Source: Brenneria izadpanahii
GTDB taxonomy: Bacteria > Pseudomonadota > Gammaproteobacteria > Enterobacterales > Enterobacteriaceae
Direction of reading: 5' to 3'
Length of the DNA stretch: 64,000 bases
Assembly (NCBI RefSeq): GCF_017569925.1
Contig: NZ_CP050854.1
Location: 2,418,001 to 2,482,000 of the forward strand
The notes under the pieces are model-generated. The model was not told the DNA's origin. It saw only the letters and a program-made list of their open reading frames with translations, and did no database searches. Position numbers and translations under genes: made by a program. Of this stretch, positions 50,472 to 60,531 are shown piece after piece. Position 1 is the stretch's first letter; each line of letters opens with the position of its first letter.

Positions 50472-51563
50472 ATGGGATTTAAATGCGGTATCGTCGGCCT
50501 GCCTAACGTCGGTAAATCCACCCTGTTCAACGCGTTGACCAAAGCCGGTATCGAAGCGGCCAACTTCCCGTTTTGTACCATTGAACCCAATACCGGCGTA
50601 GTGCCAATGCCCGATCCGCGTCTGGATAAACTGGCCGAAATCGTCAAACCGCAGCGTACCCTCCCTACCACCATGGAGTTTGTCGATATCGCCGGGTTGG
50701 TAAAAGGCGCTTCCAAAGGCGAAGGCCTGGGTAACCAGTTCCTGACCAACATTCGTGAAACCGAAGCCATTGGTCACGTGGTACGTTGTTTTGAAAACGA
50801 AAATATAGTTCACGTTTCCGGCAAGGTGAGCCCGGCCGATGATATTGATGTGATCAATACCGAACTGGCCCTGTCCGACCTGGATACCTGTGAGCGCGCT
50901 ATCCATCGCGTACAGAAGAAAGCCAAAGGCGGCGACAAAGACGCAAAAGCCGAACTGGAAGCGCTGGAAAAATGCCTGCCGCAGTTGGAGAAAGCAGGAA
51001 TGCTGCGCTCGCTGGATCTGAGCGCGGAAGATAAAGCCGCGATTCGTTATCTGAGTTTTCTGACGTTGAAGCCGACTATGTACATCGCCAACGTGAACGA
51101 AGACGGTTTTGAAAACAACCCGTATCTCGATCAGGTTCGGGAGATCGCCGCCGCCGAAGGTTCCGTCGTCGTGCCGGTTTGCGCCGCGGTTGAATCCGAT
51201 ATCGCCGAACTGGATGATGAAGAACGCGATGAATTCATGGCGGAACTGGGGCTGACCGAGCCCGGCCTGAACCGCGTCATCCGCGCCGGCTACGAGCTGC
51301 TGAATCTGCAAACCTACTTCACGGCGGGCGTTAAAGAAGTCCGCGCCTGGACCATTCCCGTCGGCGCCACGGCTCCCCAGGCTGCGGGCAAAATCCACAC
51401 CGACTTTGAAAAAGGCTTTATCCGCGCCCAGACCATCGCTTATGAAGACTTCATCACCTACAAAGGCGAGCAAGGCGCGAAAGAAGCGGGAAAAATGCGT
51501 TCAGAAGGTAAAGACTACATCGTGAAAGATGGCGATGTGATGAACTTCTTGTTTAACGTCTAA
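50472..51563 (+). CDS. ychF: Redox-responsive ATPase YchF
   Basis: 363 aa, the E. coli length. P-loop [14 protein letters not shown] is at residues 8-21; the DxxG motif as [16 protein letters not shown] (about 71) and NVNED in place of NKxD explain its known preference for ATP over GTP. The C-terminal TGS domain (about 280-363) holds [15 protein letters not shown]. YchF binds ribosomes and dampens the oxidative stress response. A hairpin at 51622-51648 ends it. Confidence 0.97.
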   Translation: MGFKCGIVGLPNVGKSTLFNALTKAGIEAANFPFCTIEPNTGVVPMPDPRLDKLAEIVKPQRTLPTTMEFVDIAGLVKGASKGEGLGNQFLTNIRETEAIGHVVRCFENENIVHVSGKVSPADDIDVINTELALSDLDTCERAIHRVQKKAKGGDKDAKAELEALEKCLPQLEKAGMLRSLDLSAEDKAAIRYLSFLTLKPTMYIANVNEDGFENNPYLDQVREIAAAEGSVVVPVCAAVESDIAELDDEERDEFMAELGLTEPGLNRVIRAGYELLNLQTYFTAGVKEVRAWTIPVGATAPQAAGKIHTDFEKGFIRAQTIAYEDFITYKGEQGAKEAGKMRSEGKDYIVKDGDVMNFLFNV

Positions 51564-51621
51564 ATAAAATTTGTCGTCTCATGAGGTTTCAGCAAATCTC
51601 ATGAAAGCCATAAAAATCTAT

Positions 51622-51648
51622 AAAATCCACGCATTTGCGTGGATTTTT
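51622..51648 (+). terminator. ychF terminator
   Basis: AAAATCCACGC and GCGTGGATTTT form a perfect 11-bp stem with a T run after it, 60 bases after the ychF stop. Confidence 0.93.
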
Positions 51649-51683
51649 CTTGAAACGGTAACTGAAGCTCGGCACTTCTTTAA

Positions 51684-52070
51684 TCAGTCATCAATTTCCC
51701 GGTAAAAGCAAAAACTGAATAAACCGCATAAAATGCCAGGTAACCATGCAGTGATCATTTCAAAAGTAGGATTGGGATATATCTCTACTGCATTTACCGT
51801 AGCCTGCGCAAGCGTAACAGCGGCTACGTCTCCCAGCAGACACATAATCCGGTACACGCCTTCTCTATCCTTAAATTTCGCTGTTCGCCAAAACAGTGAC
51901 AACGCAAGCGTGAATAAAGCGAGAAATGCGAGAGTGAAAGCATCTTTAATTATGACTTCAGAGAGCAGCAAAGTGATGCCAAATATAGCAACTGCTAACA
52001 GTGCAGGGCGGAAAAAAAATTTCCATAACTGTTTGTATTTTCTAATGTTAAATTTATGAGTGGTAATCAT
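51684..52070 (-). CDS. Unknown four-helix membrane protein
   Basis: 128 aa. Helices at about 20-38 (FFRPALLAVAIFGITLLLS), 44-61 (AFTLAFLALFTLALSLFW), 73-92 (VYRIMCLLGDVAAVTLAQA) and 104-121 (EMITAWLPGILCGLFSFCF). I do not recognise the family. The N-terminal start is basic, so it should lie in the cytoplasm. It is alone between the convergent ychF terminator and a gene-remnant region, which suggests accessory DNA. Confidence 0.6.
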   Translation of the reverse strand: MITTHKFNIRKYKQLWKFFFRPALLAVAIFGITLLLSEVIIKDAFTLAFLALFTLALSLFWRTAKFKDREGVYRIMCLLGDVAAVTLAQATVNAVEIYPNPTFEMITAWLPGILCGLFSFCFYREIDD

Positions 52071-52274
52071 TTTTTCCCTGATATAGCTTTTCGGATTAGA
52101 GGATATGAGCTTATTAGCTCAACCCCTTGGTTTTTCCATACGATATAATCCCTATACTCTCATTTCTTAAGGATGCGATCGATTAATCTCCATTCCAACG
52201 CTTCCTCCGCTCTCATGGCCCCGCCAGCGACCCTCCCCCCCTGCAATAAAAGAAAATTGCTTTGCGACCGGCGT

Positions 52275-52418
52275 TCACTTCCGTCGGCATAATACTAAAA
52301 CCGCCGCCAGCGCCGCGTAAGACATCCCTGCGACCGCCATGCCGTTCCACCCGAAATGTCCCGCAACTATGGCGCCTAATGCCGAACCGGCCGCACCACC
52401 GAGAAAGTAGGCGGTCAT
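52275..52418 (-). pseudogene. C-terminal remnant of an MFS transporter
   Basis: The minus-strand frame reads TAYFLGGAAGSALGAIVAGH, then FGWNGMAVAGMSYAALAAVLVLCRRK and a stop. This is the last two helices of a major facilitator transporter. The rest of the gene is absent: at about 52415 the homology ends where the LysR remnant begins on the other strand. Confidence 0.75.
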
Positions 52419-52630
52419 ATGATTTTGAGGCGCTGCTGCTGGCGGCGATTGCCGGTATTGGCTTGTGTTACCTGCCAACCTGGGTTACCGCGCGCGCCAC
52501 TGCCGGCGGACAATTAATTACTGTGTTTGACGATCCGGCGCAACGCCACGACGATATCCATCTGCTGCGCGCACTGAGAAATCCGCCGGCCAAGTTGCAA
52601 GTGTTCGCACAGGCGCTGCTGGGAGCATAA
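52415..52630 (+). pseudogene. C-terminal remnant of a LysR-type regulator
   Basis: The + frame reads YDFEALLLAAIAGIGLCYLP and on through AGGQLITVFDDPAQRHDDIHLLRALRNPPAKLQVFAQALL to a stop at 52630. This is the end of a LysR effector domain; nothing upstream on the same strand supplies the rest. It abuts the MFS remnant in a back-to-back arrangement. Confidence 0.75.
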
Positions 52631-52644
52631 ATCGGCCAGACAAA

Positions 52645-53532
52645 TCAGAGCGGAAACAGGTTTTCCACGATGAAGTCAACGAACACCCGAATCTTGGGCG
52701 AAAGGTGACGGCCCGACGGCCACAATACATGGAAAACCATCATATCCCGGTTGTAATCGTCCAGGATGGTCATCAAGCGGCCTTGCTGCAACTGCGAGCG
52801 CACCGCGATTTCGGGCACACAGGCAATGCCCAGCCCCTGCTCCGCGAAGCATACCTGCGGGTCAAGACTATTGGTCACCATACTGGCGGGGAGTTCAATG
52901 GCGGGCATACCATCAGGGCGCGACAATGGCCAGACATCCTGTTTACCCGTAGCGGGAAAGCGATAGAGCAGGCAGGCATGCCCTGCCAGATCTTCCGGTT
53001 TAAGTGGAATACCGGCCTTGTCAAAGTACTCGGGCGCGCCCACTATCACTCTGCGGCAGACCCCCAGACGTCGCGCGGTAAGCCGGGAGTCGCTGGGCGT
53101 TCCGGTGCGGACAACGGCATCGAACCCCTCCTCAATAACATCCACCAGACGATCTGAATAATCGATATCAAGCGCTATATCGGGATAGCGCCGCTTGAAT
53201 TCCCCCAATCTGGACATAAAAAGCGTACCGATCGATGGGAGGCTGATGCGCAACTTGCCCTGCGGCGTTTTCTTCGTTTGCAGCAGCTCGGCTTCGGCAG
53301 ATTCCACCTCACTCAGAATGCGCCGGCATCGCTCCAGAAACAGCGCGCCTTCCGGCGTCAGACTGACGGTACGGGTTGAACGGTGGAACAGGCGCACTTC
53401 CAACCGATCTTCCAGCCGAGCGATGGCCTTGCTTACCGCCGATGCGGAGATGCCTAACTGCTGACCAACCGCCGTGAAACTACGGGAATCGCCGACCCGC
53501 ACGAAGATGTGGAGTGAGCCGAGACTATCCAT
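52645..53532 (-). CDS. LysR-type regulator
   Basis: 295 aa. N-terminal winged helix: LHIFVRVGDSRSFTAVGQQLGISASAVSKAIARLEDRLEVRLFHRSTRTVSLTPEG (about 7-63), of the CrgA/AaeR-like subgroup. The effector domain follows (about 92-290). It is divergent from the MFS exporter at 53670 across 137 bases, so it probably controls that gene. The ligand is unknown. Confidence 0.87.
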   Translation of the reverse strand: MDSLGSLHIFVRVGDSRSFTAVGQQLGISASAVSKAIARLEDRLEVRLFHRSTRTVSLTPEGALFLERCRRILSEVESAEAELLQTKKTPQGKLRISLPSIGTLFMSRLGEFKRRYPDIALDIDYSDRLVDVIEEGFDAVVRTGTPSDSRLTARRLGVCRRVIVGAPEYFDKAGIPLKPEDLAGHACLLYRFPATGKQDVWPLSRPDGMPAIELPASMVTNSLDPQVCFAEQGLGIACVPEIAVRSQLQQGRLMTILDDYNRDMMVFHVLWPSGRHLSPKIRVFVDFIVENLFPL

Positions 53533-53669
53533 ATAACTCCCCTAATGATGACGAATTTGTCACAAGTGTTATTCACTCTAGCCTATTTTTCTTCTATGCG
53601 GGAATTGGCAGCATGACAAACAGTTTTCAGCAAGGGGCTGAATGACGTCGATCCGGGGATATATGATTA

Positions 53670-54863
53670 ATGAACAAAACGACTACGGCGATTCTAGACA
53701 AGAACAGCGAACGCCTGCCGCTGCCGGGACTGTTTGCTTTGGCGATGGCGGCTTTTCTCACGCTACTGACCGAAATCCTGCCCGTGGGATTACTTTCCGC
53801 CATTGCGCAAAGCCTGGATACCTCTGAAAGTCTGGCGGGTCAGTTCATCACCGCCTATGCGTTGGGGGCGTTGATCGCAGCCATCCCTGTCACCGTGCTT
53901 ACGCAAGGCATGCGGCGGCGTCCGCTGCTCTTGACTGCGATCTTCGGCTTTGCGGTAGTCAATTTTATTACCGCGACCTCCGCTAGCTATACCATCTCGC
54001 TCATAGCGCGTTTTTTCGCCGGCGTTTTCGGCGGCGTCGTCTGGTCGCTGCTGGCTGGCTATGCGGTGCGCATGTCGCCATCCCATCTCAGCGGGCGCGC
54101 CATAGCAATCTCCGGCGCGGGTGCGACTATCGCGCTGGTGCTCGGCGTGCCGCTCGGTTCCTTATTGGGGCAAGCCATCGGCTGGCAAGGCGCTTTTGGT
54201 CTGATGACGGCGCTGGCGTTGGCTCTCATCGCATGGATAGTCGCGGTCGTGCCGGATTTCCCAGGGCAGACCAAAGAACAACGCCAGAGGCTTGTCAGCG
54301 TCTTTCTGAGGATCGGCATTCGTACCGTGCTGTTTGTGGTCTTTACCTTCATTATCGCCCACAACATTCTCTACATCTACATCGAGCCTTTACTCATCCC
54401 TTCGGGATTATCCGCGAATGTGGATATCGTGCTATTCGTCTTCGGTTCGGGGGCAATCATCGGGCTGTGGTGCGTCGGCGCGCTGGTCGATCGCCGGTTG
54501 CAACGGCTTGCCGTGGCGAGCATTGCCGTTTTCGCCCTCGCCTCTCTGCTGTTGGGCCTTTGGGGCGATCTTCCGCAGGTGGTTTATCCTTCCGTGCTGG
54601 TATGGGGGCTCGCTTTCGGCGGTTTTGCCACAATCACGCAAACCGCATTATCTTGTTTCGCCGGCGCCTCGGTGGATGTAGCGCAATCCTTCTATACCAC
54701 CGGCTGGAACACCGCCGTTGCCGGCGGAGGCATCGTCGGGGGCATTTTATTGGGCCGGACGGGTTCAGCATCATTCGCATGGGCGGCGATCGGCATTCTG
54801 CTTGCTTCTTTACTGGGGGTGCTTTTCATGAACAGACGGCTGGCCAACAACCACAATCGTTGA
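53670..54863 (+). CDS. MFS exporter (DHA1, SotB/AraJ-like)
   Basis: 397 aa, twelve helices. LPGLFALAMAAFLTLLTEILPVGLLSAIAQSL (about 18-49) is the first-helix motif of the sugar-efflux/arabinose-type DHA1 exporters. Motif A in loop 2-3 is weak: VLTQGMRRRPLLL. The substrate is unknown; purine nucleosides, sugars or drugs are possible. It is divergent from a LysR regulator that likely controls it. Confidence 0.83.
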   Translation: MNKTTTAILDKNSERLPLPGLFALAMAAFLTLLTEILPVGLLSAIAQSLDTSESLAGQFITAYALGALIAAIPVTVLTQGMRRRPLLLTAIFGFAVVNFITATSASYTISLIARFFAGVFGGVVWSLLAGYAVRMSPSHLSGRAIAISGAGATIALVLGVPLGSLLGQAIGWQGAFGLMTALALALIAWIVAVVPDFPGQTKEQRQRLVSVFLRIGIRTVLFVVFTFIIAHNILYIYIEPLLIPSGLSANVDIVLFVFGSGAIIGLWCVGALVDRRLQRLAVASIAVFALASLLLGLWGDLPQVVYPSVLVWGLAFGGFATITQTALSCFAGASVDVAQSFYTTGWNTAVAGGGIVGGILLGRTGSASFAWAAIGILLASLLGVLFMNRRLANNHNR

Positions 54864-54948
54864 AGTGAACGCGCCATAAGCAGGATATGGGGAATGGCGT
54901 CGCCCAAAAACCGCTTTCCAATAAGGAAAGCGGTTTAAGGAAGAGAAC

Positions 54949-55728
54949 TTAGCGGTAAACAATGCCGCCATCAATCAGGATAGACTGACCGGTGACGTAG
55001 TCAGAGTCAGGGCCGGCCAGGTAGGATACCAGACCTGCCACGTCATCTGCCGTTTCGGCGCGGCCAAGCGCAATACCGTCCACGTATTTTTTGTAGGTTT
55101 CGCCCACCGGCGTACCGGTAATTTCCGCAAAACGGCGGTCCATATGTTCCCACATCCCGGTACCGACCACCCCAGGGCAGTATGCATTCACCGTGATTCC
55201 GCGGCTGGCATACTCTTTGGCGGCGGCCTGGGTCAGAGCGCGCACGGCAAATTTGGTGGCGGAATAAACGCCGAGTAAAGCGAAACCATCATGACCGGCA
55301 ATGGAGCTGGCGTTAATGATTTTGCCTTTCTGTTTCCGGTCGATGAATTTCTTCGCGGCGGCCTGAATGCCCCAGAGCGTTCCCTGAATGTTGATGCGCG
55401 TGATGCGTTCAACTTCTTCCGGCGTGACATCGGCCAGCGCCTGAACCTGGGAAATACCCGCATTGTTGACAATAATGTCGAATCCGCCTAACTGTTTCTC
55501 AGCCAGATCGATAGCTTCATAAACCTGAGCGCGATCGGAAATATCGGCAACAAACGTTGCCGCCTTACGCCCCAATGCTTCAACTTCCGCGGCTACCGTA
55601 TCCAGAGCGGAACGATTAACGTCGACCAGCATTATCGATGCTCCGTCTCTGGCCAGACGCAATGCGATACCACGGCCAATACCCTGCCCGGCGCCGGTTA
55701 CCAACGCTACTTTATTTTCGATAGCCAT
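54949..55728 (-). CDS. budC: Acetoin/diacetyl reductase (meso-2,3-butanediol dehydrogenase type)
   Basis: 259 aa short-chain dehydrogenase. Cofactor loop [13 protein letters not shown] is at 10-22, NNAGIS near 90, catalytic Ser in [21 protein letters not shown] near 143 and the YxxxK pair near 156-160. The C-terminal [16 protein letters not shown] is typical of BudC-like enzymes, which reduce diacetyl and acetoin to 2,3-butanediol with NADH and run in reverse on butanediol. No budA or budB is in the window. The unlinked MalT-like regulator at 56310 is the only other gene nearby that may relate to acetoin. Confidence 0.85.
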   Translation of the reverse strand: MAIENKVALVTGAGQGIGRGIALRLARDGASIMLVDVNRSALDTVAAEVEALGRKAATFVADISDRAQVYEAIDLAEKQLGGFDIIVNNAGISQVQALADVTPEEVERITRINIQGTLWGIQAAAKKFIDRKQKGKIINASSIAGHDGFALLGVYSATKFAVRALTQAAAKEYASRGITVNAYCPGVVGTGMWEHMDRRFAEITGTPVGETYKKYVDGIALGRAETADDVAGLVSYLAGPDSDYVTGQSILIDGGIVYR

Positions 55729-56309
55729 ACTCTAAATCCACCTCATTACTGATTAAAAGAAACAATAGTTACTGATGCAATGCCCGGCCATTAGCTGTAA
55801 AAAATGGCCCCGAACATTGTTTCCAACAGCCTGGGATGCGCAAAATCATCCCAGGGAAAATTTTCATCCTCCGTCTTAAACGCAGGCGGATGAGCGGCAC
55901 AATGGCCGTGACCCCGGAGTGCTGAACCGATATAATCGGTATATATCAGGCTTATATACACGCTGACTGCGATGTCCTACTCACCGGCGTATTGATGTAT
56001 AAATCCGGGAATATCGCCGCCGGTATTTTCAGCGCGCAGACGTTCTTCAAACTCACGATTCATGCATCTTGGATAAGCCGGTAACAACCGTTGTTTATTT
56101 CATGTTCCCCGGCGGTATGGCCGTTAGGCGCGTGGAATCCCGTCTTCCTGCTCTATTTGCGGAATGCGGTTTACTTTATAGAAGTGAACAAACTCGGTAT
56201 ACCCCCCGATTGGGGGGGCTAATTCATATGGGGCGAGTCATCGCGGCGGTTCGGTCTATCCTCTTAAGCGCCTTGAAAACATTTATTGAATAAAGGGATA
56301 TTGGCACGT
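55729..56309. other. Intergenic region between budC and the MalT-like regulator
   Basis: About 580 bases with the promoters of two divergent genes. On the minus strand an ATG at 56063 opens 28 codons (MNREFEERLRAENTGGDIPG, ending FIHQYAGE), with no clear ribosome site; I do not recognise it. A + frame from 56069 has no support. The regulator's ribosome site AAAGGGA lies at 56292-56298. Confidence 0.4.
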
Positions 56310-59072
56310 ATGCCGTTTTTGCTCCCCAAATATTACCCGCTGGCAGAATTCGTTAATGAAGAGCCTTTTCGTTTTACACGCAAGCTACCGCTGATCCTCA
56401 CCAAACTTACGCCCCCGCGCACATCGGGAATGTTGTTGCAGCGAGAGCGCTTATTGCAACGGCTTGATGAAGCCGCGCCATGCTGTTTGACGCTGGTTTG
56501 CGCCGCGGCCGGCTTTGGTAAAACCACCCTGCTGGCTCAGTGGTATCATCGGCGCCGGCAGCAAGGCGATGCGGTGGCTTGGCTAAGCCTTGAGGAAGAC
56601 GACAACTCGCCGCTGCTATTTATGCGTTATCTGCTGGAAGCGCTGCGGCCCCTGTATCACGATTGGAGCTCGGCCTTCCAACAGTATCTGGAGGGCGAGT
56701 TACCCGCCGATTTTTCGATGTTTCTGGCGGAACTCATCAACCAATTACACCTTTGTCCGCATCCGTTGTATCTGATTCTTGATGACTACCACAGCATCAG
56801 CCATCGTGAAATACGTGACGGGCTTGCATACCTGCTTAACCATGCCCCTTCTTCTTTGCACTTGATAATCGGCAGTCGTTTCCACCCGCCTCTGGCGCTG
56901 AGCCGTCTGCGGCTTCAGGATCAACTGGCGGAAATTTACGATAAAGATTTACGTTTCACCGTTGAGGAAGCCAGCGCCTATTTTATGGATTTAGCGCCCG
57001 ATACGGCCAGAAAGCAGGATATTCAGCAGATTATCGCCCTGACCGAAGGCTGGATCGCAGGCATGAAGATAGCGACGCTGTCCGCCGACTGGCGCACTAA
57101 CCCCGGTAGCTTTATCGGCAGTCTGAGCGAAGGTTCCCGTACGATCACCCGCTATCTGGAAGAGATTATTTTCAAGCCGCTGCCGCCCGATGTGTTCGAT
57201 TTCCTGTTATGCACGGCTATTCTTAACCGTCTCAGCCCCTCCCTATGCAATGCCGTAACCGGGCGGAGCGACGGCGAGGCGACATTGGCCTGGATAGAGC
57301 GGCACAACCTGTTTCTCTGTGCTCTGGGCGAAGGCGGAGCCTGGTTCCGTTATCATCCGCTGATGCGCGATACGTTGCTCAACCGGCTGCAAAACTCAGC
57401 GGATAAAGACATTCATCTCTTGCATGAACGGGCCAGCAATTGGTTCGCCGGTGAGAATCTATGGTCCGAAGCGATAAGACACACGTTGGCCGCGGGCAAA
57501 ACCGGCAGCAAGCATGCCGTGGTTGGGGCTCAATCGCTGGCTGAGGAAGGGGATATTGATACGCTGGTGCGCTGGATGCGCTACCTGCCGGCCAATCTGG
57601 ACCCTTCCCGCATTGATCTACAGCTCAACCTGGCCTGGGCGCTGGCGCATCATTTTCGGTTTAACGATTCCCGGCAGTTACTCGATGCCATAGAGGTACT
57701 GGTGGCGGCCAACCGCGACAGTCTGACGCGCAGCATCTGGGTCAAGTTACGGGTGGTTCGGGCCATTTGCGAGGCCTTTGCCGAAAATATTCCACAAAGT
57801 ATGGCCCTGGCCGAACCGTTATTACGCGAAATACCCTGTGGTGATGTTTGGGTGGATGGCCTGGTGTGCAACATTCTCAGTTATTGTCATCTGGTTGATT
57901 TACGTCCGGAACAGGCTCTGAATGTGCAACGCCGACTACCCGGCGCCAAAGTCGCGAACCGGAATCTGTTCGTTGAGGTCTACCGTGCGTTCGTCGTGGC
58001 CCAGGGTTATCTGCGTCAGGGGCAGCTGATTGAAGCCGAGCGTCAGGCCTCCCAGGCATTGCGCTATGCCGAACAGCATACCGGGGATAATTCCAGCAGC
58101 GGCGCAACGCTCGCCCCTATTCTGGCTGAAATTGCCTGGGAGCAAGGGGATATAGGCAGGATTGATGCGTTGCTCACCCTGCGCCTGGAGATGATCGATA
58201 ATTTCTGCCCGCCCGATAGCCTCAGCCGCTGCTATATCGTCTTAGCGCGCCAGGCGCTGTTAAACGAACAGCCCGGCGAGGCGGATCGGTTGCTGCTGCA
58301 TGCTGAACAACTGGCGATTAGCCGGGGCTGGTCGCGGGCGCGGGCGCCGCTGCTGGCCGAGCGGTTAGCCGTGCGTCTTCGGCAGCGAGACATCGACGGC
58401 GCCAAGCATTTATTCGGCCAGTTGCAAGCGTTGGCTGAAGAAGCCGGGCCGGGGGAAAATGCTGCGGGTCTGAATGTTATTATCTATTATCTTCGCATAA
58501 GCCACAGCCGCCTGCTGATTGCCGATGGCGAACCCTTGGCCGCAGCCGACATAATTAACCAACTGGCCGGCGAACAGGAGCAATGCGCAGAGTGGTTGTC
58601 GGCCGTACGATTGAGGATTATGCAAACAGTCGCCTTGCGGCGGGCGGGTCAGGAAGCGCGTGCTTGCGAGATCTTTAAACCGGTGTTGCAGCGGGCGATA
58701 CAGCAAAAACTCAAGCGTAGCCTGTTGGATGCCGGCTCTGACCTGCTGCCTTTGCTGGGCCCATTATGCAAGAAACTGCCCCCTAACGCCGAATGCGCCA
58801 AGACGATCGCAATATTATTGCAACAGGCCGCAGAGGGCGGCGAGCTTCTGGCGGAAGAGATCCCGCAATCGCAGCCACACCATTTGACCGAACGAGAGCA
58901 GCAAATGCTCCATCTTATTGCCGATGGTTATTCCAATAAAGGCATTGCCCGTTCGTTGGGGATCTCGGTCGAAACGGTAAAATGGTATCTGAAGCAGGTG
59001 TATGAAAAGCTGGGCGTCAGCGGCCGAATTCAGGCGATTAACCAAGCCAGGGAGTGGAATCTGTTGAGCTGA
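56310..59072 (+). CDS. MalT/AcoK-type ATP-dependent LuxR regulator
   Basis: 920 aa from the ATG at 56310; TTG codons at 56286 and 56301 are open alternatives. P-loop AAAGFGKTTLLAQWYHRR is near residue 68 and an LILDDYHSI Walker B-like motif near 153, both of the STAND class. A helical repeat sensor region (about 400-840) follows, then a LuxR helix-turn-helix at the end (LTEREQQMLHLIADGYSNKGIARSLGISVETVKWYLKQVYEKLGV). Proteins of this form multimerise on ligand and ATP binding. Next to budC, an AcoK-like link to acetoin is plausible; maltose is less so without mal genes. Confidence 0.85.
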   Translation: MPFLLPKYYPLAEFVNEEPFRFTRKLPLILTKLTPPRTSGMLLQRERLLQRLDEAAPCCLTLVCAAAGFGKTTLLAQWYHRRRQQGDAVAWLSLEEDDNSPLLFMRYLLEALRPLYHDWSSAFQQYLEGELPADFSMFLAELINQLHLCPHPLYLILDDYHSISHREIRDGLAYLLNHAPSSLHLIIGSRFHPPLALSRLRLQDQLAEIYDKDLRFTVEEASAYFMDLAPDTARKQDIQQIIALTEGWIAGMKIATLSADWRTNPGSFIGSLSEGSRTITRYLEEIIFKPLPPDVFDFLLCTAILNRLSPSLCNAVTGRSDGEATLAWIERHNLFLCALGEGGAWFRYHPLMRDTLLNRLQNSADKDIHLLHERASNWFAGENLWSEAIRHTLAAGKTGSKHAVVGAQSLAEEGDIDTLVRWMRYLPANLDPSRIDLQLNLAWALAHHFRFNDSRQLLDAIEVLVAANRDSLTRSIWVKLRVVRAICEAFAENIPQSMALAEPLLREIPCGDVWVDGLVCNILSYCHLVDLRPEQALNVQRRLPGAKVANRNLFVEVYRAFVVAQGYLRQGQLIEAERQASQALRYAEQHTGDNSSSGATLAPILAEIAWEQGDIGRIDALLTLRLEMIDNFCPPDSLSRCYIVLARQALLNEQPGEADRLLLHAEQLAISRGWSRARAPLLAERLAVRLRQRDIDGAKHLFGQLQALAEEAGPGENAAGLNVIIYYLRISHSRLLIADGEPLAAADIINQLAGEQEQCAEWLSAVRLRIMQTVALRRAGQEARACEIFKPVLQRAIQQKLKRSLLDAGSDLLPLLGPLCKKLPPNAECAKTIAILLQQAAEGGELLAEEIPQSQPHHLTEREQQMLHLIADGYSNKGIARSLGISVETVKWYLKQVYEKLGVSGRIQAINQAREWNLLS

Positions 59073-59595
59073 TTTTCTCGTTATACGATGCAATCACGCT
59101 TCAAATGCCGCATTGAGCGGTAATCTCCCTCTTCATTTATTCAGGCAGTCATTTCCTTCTGTCTTGAATGAAATTGCAGGCCGCGATTGTCGCGGTTAAC
59201 GGCGCTTAATGTTCGAAAAAGGCTAATCGTTTCGTGCCGGTTGCGTTATTTTCCCTGCATAACAATGCGAGCGTTTCACTGCGGCGATATTTTTATATTG
59301 TCACCCTGGTGTTAAGAGATAACGACGCGAAATAATCGAGAAAAAGATGATAAACATCTATTTATTATTTTTTGATAAATAATAAATACGATAAATTGTA
59401 TCACTGGTGACTTTTAAATTCATCAAACATTGAAATACTTAAAAAGCGGATATCATAAAAAATACTCATCTATAACAAAAAGCACCTAACCATAACAAAA
59501 AACGCGCCGGCTTTTAATAATATGTATAGATCTTGCTCCGGGGTAATAAATAAATTACCATTTCCGGGTTTTATAACTTTGACGACAAAAATTTT
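59073..59595. other. AT-rich gene-free region before the ClpP-like gene
   Basis: Over 500 bases, strongly AT-rich from about 59330. No coding frame is supported. It must hold the promoter of the gene at 59596. The base composition differs from the flanking genes and suggests acquired DNA. Confidence 0.45.
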
Positions 59596-60291
59596 ATGAA
59601 AAATCATCACTCATTATCCATGTTTAGAACGCTCGCTTTTATTATATTACCTTTACTGCCATTGCAGTCCTTCGCTGAAGTTTCAGTAATTAAAAGCCCC
59701 GGTATCAAGAATGCTAATGTTGAGCATGCCAAAATCGTTTATGTCGGCGACGTGACCGAAGGTAAAACCATAGATGTAATGTCCACGCTGGATGAGATTA
59801 ACGCCACTTACCCTAATCTGAAGGATATATATTTTTATATCAATAGCTACGGCGGCGACATGGACAACGGTTATATGACCTATGAGGCGATAAAAAGCTC
59901 GCCGGCCCCGGTGATCACAGTAAATATGTCAATGGTCGCCTCTTCGGCTACCATGTTTTATTGCGCAGCAAAAGAGCGTCTGGTTATGAAAGGCGCATCA
60001 TTTCTCCTCCATCCGGCGGCTTCATCCAACATCAATAGGGAGTATTTAAAACCTGATGAGGTAAATACGGTGCAACAAATGAATATCACATATAACAATA
60101 TGTTCGATACGATATATAAGAGCTGTACAACGTATACCGCTGATGAGCGCCAAAAAATCCTGTATAGCGAAAGCACCAGAGCATTAATCAATGCCGATCA
60201 GGCGGCGGAGAAAAAAATGACGACCGGTATTGCAGAAGCAATGGTCAATGCCGACGTATCTTATTACATTTCTGAGAAAGAGACGCACTAA
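59596..60291 (+). CDS. Secreted ClpP-like serine protease
   Basis: 231 aa. A signal peptide (1-27, ending SFA) is followed by a ClpP/crotonase-type domain. IYFYINSYGGDMDNGYMTYEAIKSSPAPVITVN (about 78-110) matches the ClpP strand-turn-helix (INSPGG in ClpP). The nucleophile should be Ser117 in MVASSATMFYCA and the His is His139 in FLLHPAAS; a third acid residue lies later. Canonical ClpP is cytoplasmic and paired with an ATPase, so an exported form must work without one. It is a stand-alone gene, possibly with a role in envelope or extracellular proteolysis; substrates are unknown. Confidence 0.8.
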   Translation: MKNHHSLSMFRTLAFIILPLLPLQSFAEVSVIKSPGIKNANVEHAKIVYVGDVTEGKTIDVMSTLDEINATYPNLKDIYFYINSYGGDMDNGYMTYEAIKSSPAPVITVNMSMVASSATMFYCAAKERLVMKGASFLLHPAASSNINREYLKPDEVNTVQQMNITYNNMFDTIYKSCTTYTADERQKILYSESTRALINADQAAEKKMTTGIAEAMVNADVSYYISEKETH

Positions 60292-60531
60292 ACAGTAATC
60301 TTCGTTGTTGTTACGCAGCGTTGCGGTCAGGTAATATCAGCACATTTGCGATATTACCTGTCGATATTTTATTTCTGAAATGTCGGTGTTATTTCCCCGC
60401 CATCTTGTCGGCGATCGATGTATCCCATTAGTCACTTCTTTTTTAGTCGTCAATGGAATAACGCTATTCTAATGAAATAAAATAAATTATTGCTGAATTA
60501 ATTCTCATGGCAGAAAGCCGGCGATATGTTA
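60292..60531. other. Gene-free region
   Basis: About 240 AT-rich bases between the convergent ClpP-like and ClbS-like genes. No perfect hairpin, gene or operator is identified. Confidence 0.35.

Noticed and set aside
50655..50675. Further KOPS-like words such as CCCTCCCT
   Set aside because: Not a strict match to CCCTNCCC, so left out of the count.
50328..51473. Long 381-codon open frame on the minus strand opposite ychF
   Set aside because: It is the shadow of a highly conserved GC-rich gene; it has no ribosome site and no family resemblance.
54992..55004. matS-like word GTGACGTAGTCAG
   Set aside because: It fails the MatP consensus GTGACRNYGTCAC at two positions and lies inside budC.
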